A DNA stretch of 55,676 bases from Phoronis australis. Taxonomy: Eukaryota; Phoronida; Phoronidae. Made by a program: the position numbers and the translations under genes. The notes beneath the pieces are model-generated. The model had not been told where the DNA came from. It ran no database searches and worked only from the letters and a program-made list of their open reading frames with translations. The stretch covers positions 390,592 to 446,267 of the forward strand of contig NMRA01000220.1 of NCBI GenBank assembly GCA_002633005.1, read 5' to 3'. Below, one piece after another: positions 1-11,772 of this stretch. Position 1 is the first letter of the stretch. Each line of letters begins with the position of its first letter.

Positions 1-413
1 AAACACCGTTGTTTTGTGAAGTTTTATCACGTGTTAAGCAGTGGCCCGAAACTTTCTTCGGCGAATCCGGAAATTTACAAAAGTGGCCGAAAGTGTTAGC
101 CAATGAAACGCGTCAAAGATCGATTCTGCATATCCCATGTTCACGCGACTTGCTTACAAGTCATCGGGAGGGCTGTTCTCGGTTTGTGTTCTTTTGAACT
201 TGGACTTGGCAACAACCAAATAACGATCGGATTAACAAGTGCTGCTTTGTATTTGCCAGGCATCTGTTGAGAAGTGTAAAAACTCAGCTCGCATTCGTTG
301 GAAATTCCAGGTCGCATTTTGCGACTTGATACGAGCTGACAAAAATCGCAGCTCGCAATTCCAAATTTCAGGTCGCGGATGCGACCTGCAGCTCGTTATG
401 TCGAGCCCTGACT
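1..413 (+). repeat. Direct repeat copy A (about 400 bp)
   Basis: The same sequence recurs at 764-1162 with an offset of about 763 bases and scattered substitutions, so the two are copies of one unit; this copy is cut by the window start. The last 130 bases hold several inverted GTCGC/GCGAC pairs, including a hairpin with arms CAGGTCGC and GCGACCTG near 369-388. The short reading frames here do not resemble any protein I know and are not kept between the copies, so I see no gene. Confidence 0.85.
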
Positions 414-763
414 TTACGTTGGCAACAACGTGTAAAAGACAAATCATGTTTCGCGCACGTACAGTAGCCCCACAAACAAGTAAAGGGTTCGAGAGTATCT
501 TGGCAACTGAAAGTAAAGACGTGACCCTCGCTTGGCGATTAATAAGGTTGTCATTTTCACTTTGGCTGTCTTAAAAGGAGAAGCACATCTCAGTTTAAGT
601 CACGATTGTCTGCCGGGACCGCTTGCGCGCTAACGGTGCTGCAGCACGATATCAGGGATATTGTCTTGGATATTTGGTACATGTAATAAGGACATCTTAT
701 GTGAAAAATAAACATTTTTGTCCACCACAAAGTTTGGTAAGGTGATCGCTTAAGAATTAATAG

Positions 764-1162
764 AAACACCGTTGTTTTGTGAAGTTTTATCACGTGTAAG
801 CAGTGGCCCGAACCTTTTTTTGGCGAATCCGGGAATTTACAAAAGTGGCCGAAACTGTTAGCCAATGAAACGCGTCAAAGATCGATTCTGCATATCCCAT
901 GTTCACGCGACTTGCTTACAAGTCATCGAGAGGGCTGTTCTCGGTTAGTGTTCTTTTGAGCTTGTATTTGGCAACAACCAAATAACGGTCCGTTTAACAA
1001 GAGCTGCTTTGTATTTGCCAGGTATCTGATGAGAAGTGTAAAAACTCAGCTCGCATTCGTTGGAAATTCCAGGTCGCATTTTGCGACTTTATACGAGCTG
1101 AGATTTTCCAAATTTCACGTCGCAAATGCGACCTGCAGCTCGTTATGTCGAGCCCTGACTTT
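764..1162 (+). repeat. Direct repeat copy B (about 400 bp)
   Basis: Second copy of the unit at 1-413. Both end with the same GTCGAGCCCTGACTT stretch, after which the sequences differ, which marks a likely element boundary. The copies differ by substitutions and small indels, so the duplication is not recent. Confidence 0.85.
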
Positions 1163-1469
1163 GATGACGGCCAGTAGCAGACCAGATCTAACAAAATCCC
1201 GGATACTTTTTCAACAGGCTTTTTCTCCCTTTTCACATCGCGAAATTTAGCTACTCGAATGCACAAGTCAGTTAGAGAGCACTGATTCAACTTTCACGCC
1301 GGCAACTTGCCTTGCGCTCTAGAGACTTTCAATGGCGGTCGTGAAGACAGTAAGGCCGTACCTGCATGAATGAAGTCAATTTTGAGATACGAAATTTGTG
1401 AGTATTTGACGCTGCAGGTAAGAGCATAATCTAAACATTTTCTCGATGACCTAAAAATCTATTTTGGCG

Positions 1470-1600
1470 TGTAAAAATGGCGGGAAAATTTTGCGACCTG
1501 GCATTTACGAATGCGAGCTGGATTTTGAAAATGCGACCTGGAATTTTGGCTTGGTCGCAAAATGCGACCTGGCGATTTTAATAGCGTCGAGCCCTGCTTC
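1470..1600. repeat. GCGACCTG-rich repeat
   Basis: The words GCGACCTGG and GCGAGCTGG recur every 25-30 bases, ending in GTCGAGCCCTGC, close to the ends of the repeats at 413 and 1162. A related stretch lies inside an intron at 37960-38030. This appears to be a dispersed family built around the GCGACCTG word. Confidence 0.6.
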
Positions 1601-1753
1601 AATGTATGAATCACATAGTGTACTTGAGCACAGAGCAGGCCTTCATGCAGCGTACTTCTTGGGCGTCCAAAATGGATGACCTCGCACTAATCTGGACGCC
1701 CTGGCAAGGACGCCCTATGCAGTGTTCTCCACCTCCACTTTTAATGTATTGCA

Positions 1754-1857
1754 GCATCCTGTTTGGCCGAACACGTGTCCTGTTTAAATACCCATGTCCT
1801 GTTTAAATGTCCCGCATCCTGTTTAAATGTCCCGTGTCCTGTTTAAATATCCTTGAC
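1754..1857 (+). repeat. Short tandem repeat, unit about 20 bp
   Basis: Five imperfect units share the core TCCTGTTTAAAT followed by a variable CCC-containing spacer. It is a minisatellite with no coding content. The next 400 bases up to the transposon at 2265 show nothing recognisable. Confidence 0.8.
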
Positions 1858-2264
1858 TGGTTTTGAAAATTAGAGACCAGTTTGTAAAAAAGGCGTCGTC
1901 ATTGTCAATAAGGTCTTACGCTTGACAGCAACTGCCCACATCCCATTGAAACTGAATAAAAGCCAAGTGGTCAGTTGTCTAATGCCTAATCACGGATCTT
2001 ACTCAAGTGGCACACTGGCCACAAGTCTATGGTGTAATGCAGCTTATAAATAATTGCTCAATCATCCTTTCAATTCAGCTTGAAGAACTACTCGTACTCA
2101 ATTGACTTTAAACAAAGGCCCAATGCCACCTACAAGCCTAATCCCCTACCTGCTCACTGGAATTGCAGTCCAGCAGGAAAGTCACTTATTCTTAGGGCCT
2201 AATCACTTTTGTAGTCACCTTTTGTATTTGGTGGACAACTGATCATATAACCCATTGAAAACAA

Positions 2265-3956
2265 TTAAAGGCTAATGCCACCCGATTTAATTAGCCTTTT
2301 TTGCCGTCTTAATCGATCTATTTTCACATCGCCTCGCATACGGTCGACCTTACCTTGCCAAGAGGTGTCGCGTTAACCTGTGAGGAAGGTGAGAAACGAC
2401 GCTAGCGACGTCAGTGGTTCATATGCAGAGTGAATGCCGGTACGTTGCGGTGTATCGTTCCCGCTTGTCCGAACTAAGCAGCCGCGAGGAAAGCGAGTAT
2501 ATCATTTTTTTTTACTTCCTCGAGAGTCCGAAATGCTTAGGAAGTGGCTCATGGTAGTGAAGAATGAAATGTACGCTGTAAATAGCAAGTATGAGGCCGT
2601 GAAACATCTCCGTGTCTGTGGCCTGCAGACGACGTCGACAGTGCCTCACGGCTTACCAAATAACTACATACGTTCCGTTGTCTGAGCTTGTTCACAGCGC
2701 CTCTCTAGTATTTCTTCATCACTGTATTCCTGTTCGAATTGATAGCCTGTAAAACTTAACGATCCACCTGCGAAGTCAGGACTGATGAGCCGCTCTAGCT
2801 CGTCCTAAGTCGGGATTGCGAGTTGCCATGTTTGGCGTTTATTAGTGAGCGTTCTGTTTCAAAATGAATTATTTTCACCCTAACCAATACTTATATAAAA
2901 CTGAAACAAAGTCTGTCTCATTAGATGCAATTTGTATTGCCTTTGGAGTGTCCGTGAGTGCACGAAATGATTTGAGAAGCCAGCAATGAATAAATCACTG
3001 CGTTACCGGCTTTAGGAGCAATAAAACTAATTGACGGGACACCGAGGCCGTGTGAGCTCATGCTAATTTAGTGTTTGCTGGCAGAAACTGTTGTGAAACA
3101 ACTCGACTTCCCTCCCACGACCAGGTGTTAGGGGAATCTTTATTTACATTTACATTACTCAAATAATGATTATCAATGTTTAACTTCTGCCCTGACGGTG
3201 CTGTGGTCAAAGCGGAACGAATTCGCGGCCCCGGACGAGTAACTGAAGTAGATTTGCAGTTTCGTGGCTAATTCACCAACATAATCACGTGCACATTACT
3301 TTGGCTCACTAGTATAGTATTTTCTTGACTGGAAGTTTAGTTTCCATTGAACTTTGGCTGGTTTGTTCGTGATGTCTGATCAGCTTCCGAGCCACTGGTC
3401 GGGATAACGAGTCAATCCGGCCGGCCGCGATGGGCCTGATCGGGCTCCGAGCCACTGGCCAGGATAACAAGCGTTTTGTGTTTAGAACTCAGAAAATCAC
3501 AAGTCTAAACAACACAGATCTAGGTTCTCCTGTCTGTATCTCACGGAAAATACTTCGAAATTATCTCCGAACACACCCCAAACTCCTGCTACGGACCTTA
3601 TTGGCCTGCAGAACTTTGTAGGCTACGGTGTGTCCAAATACCAATAAATCCCGTAACAGTGAAATAAAACAACACGTTTTTGTAAAAACTCGGTGTATTT
3701 TTAAGGGTTTTACATCGAAGTTTGATGATTTATTGATGTTAAACGATGACTCCAAGCGATAAGCTGACACCAGTAACCCGTGTTGTGAACTGCTGAACAG
3801 ACTGCGTGTGAAACCGATGACGTAATTGGATAATTTCAACACCTCCGTCTGCCGTCAGGTGTCAGGTAACGCAACCGCACGTGTCGTTATGGAGTAGAAC
3901 TACTCGATCTAAATTGATACAAATTAGGTTGTTTTTTGGGTGGCATGCTCCTTTAA
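2265..3956 (+). mobile_element. Kolobok-like TTAA DNA transposon, copy 1, non-autonomous
   Basis: The element is bounded by TTAA on each side. Its right end reads GGGTGGCATGCTCCTTTAA and its left end TTAAAGGCTAATGCCACCC, giving an inverted terminal repeat of about 15 bases inside the TTAA. A second copy lies inverted at 21300-22938 and aligns along most of the length. TTAA target sites with TTAAAGG(A/G)(A/G) ends are typical of the Kolobok superfamily and its T2-type MITEs, as I recall them. Near the left end is a broken THAP-like reading frame. No intact transposase is present, so the copy could move only with an enzyme supplied elsewhere. Superfamily placement rests on ends and the THAP trace only. 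Confidence 0.8.
2423..2685 (+). pseudogene. Decayed THAP-like domain inside Kolobok copy 1
   Basis: The frame starting MQSECRYVAVYRSRLSE, then in a shifted frame LRKWLMVVKNEMYAV and KHLRVCGL, follows the order of a THAP zinc finger: an early Cys, a stretch of about 25 residues, the Arg-Lys-Trp segment, then a Cys near the end. One zinc ligand appears replaced and at least one frameshift near 2500-2520 splits the frame. THAP domains are the DNA-binding part of P-type and Kolobok-type transposases. The better copy is on the minus strand at 22490-22789. Confidence 0.45.
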
Positions 3957-4521
3957 GGCTTGGTGAAGGAGTTTATACAATGGCCGTTTTTTGGTGGCCA
4001 GAATTTTATTTTCGTAGCATATTTTTCAAAATTCCGTGGGCCCCACGACACTGGTCCGACGTACCGACACCCAGTGAGTCTCAACCTTTGCATGGAAATG
4101 CTTTCGATGACTCTTATTGGTTGTTGTTTGTGCATTTCTCACTTAGATGAATATCATTGCTTACTTTTGGTAGAAGTTTGAAATCGGGTAATTTGCCGAC
4201 GTGGGTTTTACACGGAGGCAGATATGGAGCACCCTGACCTACTTTTTGGTTGTCCTCCCTACCTACTGAGAATGATGACCGCCGCGTTGAAACTCTTTGA
4301 GTATGAGTTGCAGGGCGTTTTGGTGGTCATGCCTCTCCAATCAGGTAGTGAGGATCATGTCACCTGACGAACTCATGCGATTCCCTTTGTCAGTTTAGGT
4401 TCTGAGAGCTGAGTGTGAAAGACACAATCTCCTATGGTCAGTAGACTGCATTGTTATTACTATTGTTGTTATTTTTCCAACAATGTAGGTCCACATTCCA
4501 GGCATTGTCATAGGCAATGAC

Positions 4522-4554
4522 CATCGCCTCTGTTGGCCCGAACCAGAGGCGATG
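4522..4554. repeat. Hairpin with CATCGCCTCTG arms
   Basis: CATCGCCTCTG and its exact reverse complement CAGAGGCGATG are separated by 11 bases. The left arm and loop start recur near 52499-52515 (ATCGCCTCTGTTGGCCC), which ties it to a dispersed repeat rather than a local RNA gene. Confidence 0.7.
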
Positions 4555-5269
4555 TGGAGGCTATAGGCGCTCTGTACGCCGGAAGCTTTTCGGCGAATTA
4601 TGCCTCCCACCGACTAAACCATCAAAGTCACGTTGTTATAAATACCTTTTGCGCATAGAGGAACACCTTAGGAGGTTGTCGATGTGTTTAAGTCCTTCCA
4701 ACTCGAACAAATACTCCGGTTATGAAACTTTTTCTTCGACCAGTCTCTATTTCAGTTCCCAAAATCGTGAAATCAAAAGAAGTTGCGATCCTACCGGCGA
4801 ACTTTGAAAGCTGAAGTTCCCGCCCTTTGCGTACGTGCTGCCGGGAACCAGCCGTGCATTTGCCGTGTTGTTTAAACATTAAAATGTCAAATATGTGCAC
4901 AAANTTTCTTGAGTAATTGTTATTCTATGCCAATTTGAAACGACAAAATTGTACGTACTGACTTTTCTTCGTCGGCTTTGTTGACTCTAAGGTCAATATC
5001 TTCGCACAGGAATGTTCAATCGGAATGTTCTTTTTTGCAAATTATTCATCATAAAATTTTCTTTAAAATGATGTATAACATGTCTGTCTAGGTTACGTAG
5101 ATTTGTAACCATAACATTTCAAACTCACAAATTTGATTTGACAGAATTTTTACCAAAAAAATTGACACAAAAACACTATTTTCTCCGGAACCGTAAGTCC
5201 GATTTAAAAATTTTTTGCACCGTTCTTTTAGTCTCGTAGAGAGCTTTCTTGTGATGTATATTACATGCA

Positions 5270-5294
5270 CATTTTCAAAAATTTTTGAAAAATG
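5270..5294. repeat. AT-rich near-perfect palindrome
   Basis: The arms CATTTTCAAAAAT and TTTTTGAAAAATG pair with a one-base slip. The surrounding 200 bases are AT-rich with no gene, so this may be chance composition. Confidence 0.5.
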
Positions 5295-6439
5295 CTGTCC
5301 TCGCTAGCAATGGTCATTGCCCAGAATTGTCATAGCTTGCACGTTTCCTTGTTGCAAGTCAGTGTTACACAAGTAGATGCAGCAACATCCCCGGTAAATT
5401 CTCATACGAATATGTTCGCAAAACACTTTTGGACATTTGTATCACTACATGGATTGCTCAGTGAACGTTTTTCTTCATTTCATTGTGAACGTCATGACAA
5501 ACTTGACAAAGCTACGGGCACGGACCGGGTTGCATATGCCTATGAATCAGGAACCGATACATCCGACCAGTGCCGTTGAGACTGGTTTTCCAAATCAGGA
5601 ACCGCTATAATCAACGACTTAACGACTTTACCCGGCTGTCAAGACGTGGTTGGAGATAATAAGGCCACAAATGAAAGCGGTCTACCCGGGCTGCATTGAC
5701 AGACTTTTGTTTTGAGGGTTCTGGTCAGAAAATCTGCCAAATAACGAATATTAAAACTAATGCTGTTATTGAAACAACCACTGAAATGATTTTCACATAT
5801 TGCTCACCTCACTAGCTTCATGATTGCATCGATTTATGGACCAAACACATCTACCGGCGAATCCGTGAATGGCGACCTTCCGTACAGGAAACGTTACCTC
5901 GCTCTCAGATATAAACAAACAAGGGAGATAACTCTACTACGGCACCCAGACAGATGAGTCAGCGTCTGGATGGGGCCTTGTCATTCTGCGTAGTGGTACC
6001 GGTCATGTTACCCTGGTATCCCCACATGCATGAAAGTAATTTTCAATATTGCAAGTCCCTTCGAATGTTGTATTTATTGCAGACTACCAAATACTATATT
6101 TTTAGGCCTACTTATTGACGCTGTAACCCGGGGAATTTCCCGGCCTGAGGTCATTTTCAGCCCGCCGCAGCTACTGATCAACTCGACCGTGTAGCATTTC
6201 GAGCATCATACTCAAGAGACAACAGAAAAGGAGACAGTGACTGTTTCAAATCGTGCAAGTGAGTGTCTGATACGTTATTTGTGAATTGGTAGAGCCCGGC
6301 CGGCGTCCGGAATCAGTGCATCCCGGACGCCGCGGCTATTCAGTGTCGGAGTGCGACTTGTCACTCGATGTAGGCTATACATGTAGCTAGGCTTTGCAGC
6401 ATACCCGTCTTCCCCCATCACCGGCCGTGACACTTCAAA

Positions 6440-6720
6440 AGACAAACGAACGGGCCTTCCCCCCCATTTAGCGGAGTGGGCAAGAAGGTCCGCCTCAGAG
6501 AAACGAATGAAGTCCGAAAAACTGAAGTAGAAGACGAGACGGCAGGAACTAACAAAATTCGGTGAATGCACAATTCATATAGCTCTACGTAGCCTACGTA
6601 CCGGCCGTTTTTTTTGTTTTTTTTTAGTAAAATAAGTAAAAGATCCACATTTTCAGAAATTCAAGCCCCCATTCAAAGTTAGACTGAGTGCGCGCATGTC
6701 TTGCTCGAGGGTTAGCTCAC
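6440..6720 (+). repeat. Interspersed repeat, copy 1
   Basis: The ordered words CCGAAAAA, GTAGAA, ACGAGAC, GGCAGGAAC, AACAAAATT and TTCAAGCCC match 30505-30790 in the same order and orientation, though divergent. The frame on either strand is open only in short pieces. I take this as an old dispersed element of unknown class. Confidence 0.65.
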
Positions 6721-6867
6721 CAACTACGTTGCATGTTTTTTCTAATATGGGCTTCATCCAGGCACCGAAATGGCCTCAATCAATATCGAAATCTCCGAGT
6801 AAGAAATTCGACTCTTCCGCAATAGAAATTCCCACAGACCCTATAAGCCGACGGCCATCCGGTCCAT

Positions 6868-7080
6868 GCATGGGCGGCGCACCATAGGGGGCTGGGGGGC
6901 TATAGCCCCCAATTTCAGTCACGTGCTGCGTTGGCCTCGGTCTATGGGCGTCGCACCATATAGGGGGCTGGGGGGGGGGCTGTAGCCCCCTACTAATTTC
7001 AGTACTGCGTTGCCCATGGTCTATGGGCGGTGCACCACAGGGGGCTGGGGGATTTAGCCCCCCGGCCCCCCACTTTTTTC
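6868..7080. repeat. Triple GC-rich palindromic repeat
   Basis: Three tandem copies of about 75 bases each contain GGGCGGCGCACCAT-like sequence followed by a palindrome GGGGGCT...AGCCCCC. A fourth copy lies inverted at 54305-54346. G-runs alternating with C-runs would give strong hairpins in single strands. Confidence 0.8.
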
Positions 7081-7747
7081 GGTGCGGCCTAACACGGGTT
7101 GGCTGCTTTTTTATGAAAAGAATCTTTCTTTGAAACGCTCACCGGTGGAGATCGCGCAACTCTACCCGAGTTTGCGTAACTCTCGATCCGAATCTGATTG
7201 ATATCACGCTGCTGTAGTCATATATACAATATCGCCTCAGGCTGCTGATATTGTTGCTCCTTGGATAATCAGACCTATAATAAACACACTGGGGGCAACA
7301 ATAGTATTTTTAAATTTTCGTTTTCAAAGTTTTTAAATAAGAGCTTTGAATACTTCGTGAGAAGTACATACGTGATAAGATTTTTTAAATTTTGAAAATC
7401 GAACTGACAAGAAATGTGACGATAACAACCGAACTGTTCTTAAACCGTAATGCATTGTCATAATAGTAGGCCTATGTCTCTCATTAATTCTGCTGGGTGT
7501 GCAAAGAAACGATTGGGCCACATTTACCGAATCAGCAGGCACCAGTTGGATATTGAAGTAGGCCTAAGCCAGCAGATCACTGGCAACCGGCTTAGGTCTT
7601 AACGGTGGGGTTCTAATTTTCGCAACCGGCGATGCGCGGCTCGTGTCAAATCACGATAGATGCGTGCACCCAGCCTTTAATATGGGAGGGCTCGAATCTA
7701 TGACAAAGTGCCGGGACAAGTGGGAGCACTAAAAAAAACGGTTTACC

Positions 7748-7898
7748 AAGGGGCGAATCCAGGATTTTGAGGTGGGGGGGGGGCAGGGCAGAGTATTAGC
7801 CAGGATTTTGCCACCAGACATTCGCACTCCCCTACTGCCAAATGGAATCTGGGATAATTTGGGGGGCCATGGCCCTCTTAACCCCTAAATCCGCCACT
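7748..7898 (+). mobile_element. hAT-like MITE, short copy
   Basis: The left end AGGGGCGAATCCAGGATTTT and right end CCCTAAATCCGCCACT are imperfect inverted repeats of the AGGGGCGGATCC type used by many hAT-type MITEs. Related copies are at 10988-11113, 14345-14611 and 53101-53394. No transposase is present. I could not find an exact target-site duplication for this copy. Confidence 0.7.
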
Positions 7899-8138
7899 GG
7901 TACCACCTTCAGGTCTGTGAACTGTGCCTTCTTAGTGGACTTTTGTTTGTCTCGTTTTCTGGGACTTTTTGTTTCTCTGAGACTGACCTTTTTTACCCAC
8001 TTCTCCAAATGAGGGGCTCCTTCGAGCCCTCCCGAGCCCTCCCTGTGTCATATGCGCGCATGCGATGCTGTTACCTCATGTGACCAGAGAGGCTAAACCA
8101 ATATACGTATTGCCCATGGCGTTTAATGGAAATCTATC

Positions 8139-8372
8139 CTGTATACACCCCGGGGGTCACTCATATTGGCAAGGTGCCCACAGGAACCCCCCCCCCCATA
8201 CATTGCGGGTGGTGCCAGGTCTGCTAATTCCCACCCCGAGGAAATGAAAATTTAGGGGCCTATGGACCCCGCGCGGGTTCTGCAAAACTTGCCTAAAAAG
8301 TACTCCCTACACGCAATTTTGGTTCACACCTGCGGGCACGTTGTGAATATGAGTGATCCCTCGGGTATACAG
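8139..8372. mobile_element. MITE with about 27-bp terminal inverted repeats
   Basis: The left end CTGTATACACCCCGGGGG continuing into TCACTCATATT pairs with the right end AATATGAGTGATCCC continuing into TCGGGTATACAG. The interior is about 180 bases with poly-C runs and no coding potential. The structure is that of a small non-autonomous DNA transposon; I cannot assign the superfamily. Confidence 0.75.
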
Positions 8373-10987
8373 GCAGTGGAACAGCCAGACGGCTGAACCA
8401 GAGCCTAATCCGCAGTGAATCAGTAACCGAGACCACTTATTGTTTCTAAAGCTGCCAAAAGATGTCAGAACATGCAATCTCGTAAGTGGAGTTGCTTTAC
8501 ATTCCAAATTTAACTGATTAATATGATAACAATGAATATTTCTGTAGAGTTTTAACTTTATACGTTGTTGATACATAACGCAGCGAAGTTACATAAGAAA
8601 AATTGAATAGTGAAACTTGGAAATGTTTCTGTTTGCAATTATACACCCGTTTTGTGCGCGTCAGACAATCTATATCAGGAAGAGATCTCTTCCTGTCTAT
8701 ATTGATGTACACACTCGCATTAATCACTCTCATAATATTCCTTACTTCTTTTTGGGGAAGCTGGTAATAAAACTGGCTTCGTAAAATGCTGATTAGATAC
8801 CGCGTAAGTTATCTAACCTATTTACGATGAAAACCAGGCCGCTTTCAGTATTTTTGGTGTCTAGTATGCTGAATGCCAGTCTTTGGTTCACGCTACCCCT
8901 TACAGTTTGTTCCAGCACCACCTATATATTTTAGAACCAAACTTAACAGCGTGACTGGGAATGAGCGCTTCACCCACACTACCCTTTTTCGCGTTTTGCG
9001 GACACATTTCTTTGGTCGCGGACTGCCGTGAGCAACCTTGTTCATGCACATAACTCTCTATAGTGAGCCTCTTATCTGCAATATTAGCTTGCTGACATAA
9101 TAAGAGAATCTTTTGAAACAATAGTTTTAAGGCTATGCAGGGCATTATCGCCAAGGAGAGTCAGACATTTAGCCGAAATAAGTCTACAGAACTATACAGC
9201 CGATTTCATAAAGGTGTCGGGTTTAAGAAACCAGGTTTTAAGACTTAAACCTGGTTATCCTAAACCCTAATTTTAGACCTAACTTGCATTTCACCAACGT
9301 GGTTTATAAGTCTGAAAGCCTGCTTTTGTTAGTAAAATCAGTATCTAAGCTACCCTGTTGTGTCGTTCTGGATAAACCCACCAAAGAAACTACTGAATTG
9401 ATTTACTGAAACCTTGATCACGTGGGTATACAATGGCACACACTAGTAGAATCAGTGCAGACCTTTGCGAAAAAGGTCTAAAAGCTTTTCTCACGAGGAA
9501 AAATGTAATGTCTGTGCCCAACACATGTACACATTAAAGTACATGCTGACGATTAGCCACAACATGATAAATGTTCGAATTTATTTCCGAGCCATTTTAG
9601 TTTTTATTTTTCGCGGTCAAAGGGGTGGGGGGCAAGACCCTTTTCCGGAAACATTAAATCTGAGACCAATGGAGGTGGAACTCAGAAGAAGCAGAAGATG
9701 CTATCTTCAGTCAAATCCGTAGCGCTTACGACGATGACGCCCTGCTCGACCAGTCGTATTCAGAGGCCGAATCCAAAGGATACCATCCAGCTCGTAGCCT
9801 ATAATTCGAATTGAACTGATTTAACGTATGCGTATTGGAAAATTTAACTTCAGAATTAAAATCATTCTATACTAACTCAGTGTATAACATGATGGATGTA
9901 GGAACGGTATTTTCCTTAAGTAGACGGGAGCGAGTTTGTTGACACTTTTTAACATAATTGACACTGAGTATGAAAATGTCTTCTCTATAGTCATCCAGAT
10001 TGCGCCTACTAAGTTGACTGTGCAGTATAAAATCAGTGCTGCAAAGTTTGTCAGCATGCGTCTATCTTAATCACGTAACGTCTTATGAAAATAAGACCAC
10101 AGATATCTAGCCTTGGAATGCCAGCTTCTCGCGCTATACGTACTGAGGGTGCACCGCGCATGCGTGGAATTTGTTTGCGTTCGTTTTTTGTAGTGTTGGC
10201 ATTTGGTATGAAATTTACTGTTAATACAACTTTTCACAGCTCCGCCGTTTTTCAACCTAACTGCGTAAGAGTGGAGCCATTGACAAATTCTTGATGGTGT
10301 ATAATTATACGAAAAACGAAGGATCGGTAATTATATTCATAAGTAATTATCATTTCGCATACCTGACAGGTTTAACAAATACTTTTTGATTCTAAAAAAC
10401 ATGAGTGTTACGACGGAAAAAGTGAAAATCAGTAGAGTGTAATAGTAACACAAAGACGTTATATGAATGACCAGTTAAACCAGCAGGGAAATAATATCAA
10501 TGATTAAAAAAATTTATACTTTATAAAGATTAGAATATGGAACTTTCACACTTGCTGTGAAGAATTTAGTCAGGCAGTCATTAGAAATTATAAATCTTTA
10601 GAAATTAATTGGATCTTTGATGTCGTTTGATACAATTTTCTTCAGAAAAAAAATAAATCAGGATGAGTGACGTTTGCAAAAAATGATAAACTAAATTCTC
10701 TAATAACTATGTTAACAATCCAAATTTGTAGAAGAAGGGTATCTGATAGATAAAAACTGGGCAAACACCTATTACGTAACTTTGACATATACTGCGGATA
10801 GCTCATTACATTGTTTGTAGTGTAGGACTTTCCACAAAAGTTTATAAATAAACTTATTTCACCAGAAACTACAAATTAGTGAGCTTGGTACGTAAGCCAG
10901 TGTGTATGTCACCGCAAACAAGAGACAGTGGAACACAATCATACGATTATGTTATTAAAAAAGCGGACTTTTTTCGAACGGAATACG
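8373..10987. other. Stretch without a convincing gene
   Basis: Only short, non-conserved frames occur on either strand. A hairpin lies at 9229-9256 (arms AACCAGGTTT and AAACCTGGTT, 8-base loop). The 10300-10980 part is AT-rich and shows nothing further. Confidence 0.5.
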
Positions 10988-11113
10988 GGGGGGGGGAAGA
11001 GGCCATGCCACCCTAGAATTCCCCCAGATTCCATTTAGCAGTTCGGAGTTGCGATTATTTGACGGTCGAAATCATGGCTAATGCTCAGCCCTCCCCTCAA
11101 AATCCCGCCCCTG
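10988..11113 (-). mobile_element. hAT-like MITE, short inverted copy
   Basis: Read on the minus strand it starts CAGGGGCGGGATTTTGAGGG and ends in a G/C-rich run after GGGTGGCATGGCC, matching the 7748-7898 copy including the internal GCATTAGCCA and CTAAATGGAATCTGGG words. The far end is truncated or diverged. Confidence 0.65.
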
Positions 11114-11754
11114 GGAAATGAGAAAAGACCAATTTTTTGGATGTGGATGTATTCTTCTTCAAGATGGCTGCCCAATCCTGCGGCATTTGTGCATTGCTCT
11201 AGCAACTGAGAAATATCAGCTGCGATTTCAGTTAGCCCTAAAAAAAGCCAAAATGGCATTGGTTTCAGAATATAGCATTGGCTTATGTCTGGCATCGGTA
11301 GGGAAGTGGTGCTATTACGGTGAAAGTTGCGAGTTTGTATTCTTTTACTGACTCCTTTTAACCTACCTCGCTTTTCAATAGGAGAGAAAGGGCCGAAAAT
11401 AGAAGACAAAATAAAGCAATAAAGCTTCTGTGGTCATGAGTTATGGTGTGAAATGACTCGAAACTGTTTATTTTTTGCATACATTGACTGAGTGAAGAAA
11501 AGATGACAAGTCCATTGATTTGCTTTTTGCTAGGCAAAACCCAGTTACAACTGTTCTGTGCTCCATTGAGCATAATCCAGAAACACTTGAGTGATTTTGT
11601 GTGGTCATGCGTAATTTCGCTCATTTCTCGCAAGAAAAACTGTCTACGCGACGATTCGCAGTGGAGCAAATCAAGCTATGAAGTAACTGTAACTATTGCT
11701 TCCAGTCGTTATCGCCAATGCTGAATAGTATGCACAGAAAATTAATAGCTCATA

Positions 11755-11771
11755 AATTTTGCTTCTTCTAG
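11755..11771 (+). promoter_or_regulatory. 3' splice site just before the coiled-coil gene start
   Basis: TTTTGCTTCTTCTAG is a pyrimidine-rich acceptor ending one base before the ATG at 11773. It implies a 5' UTR intron and an upstream noncoding exon that I cannot place. The paralogue at 28540 has the same arrangement. Confidence 0.6.
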
Positions 11772-11772
11772 C

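Larger units (their letters stand above)
3957..6260. other. Stretch without a convincing gene
   Basis: No frame here has recognisable protein content or coherent splice sites. It contains a perfect 11-bp stem hairpin at 4522-4554, an N at 4904 and an AT-rich palindrome at 5270-5294. Part of 4500-4560 resembles 52490-52530, so at least some of it is dispersed repeat. Confidence 0.5.

Noticed and set aside
2785-2815. CTGATGAG in both Kolobok copies, like the core of a hammerhead ribozyme
   Set aside because: The required second core (CGAAA) does not follow the would-be stem II, and stems I and III do not pair.
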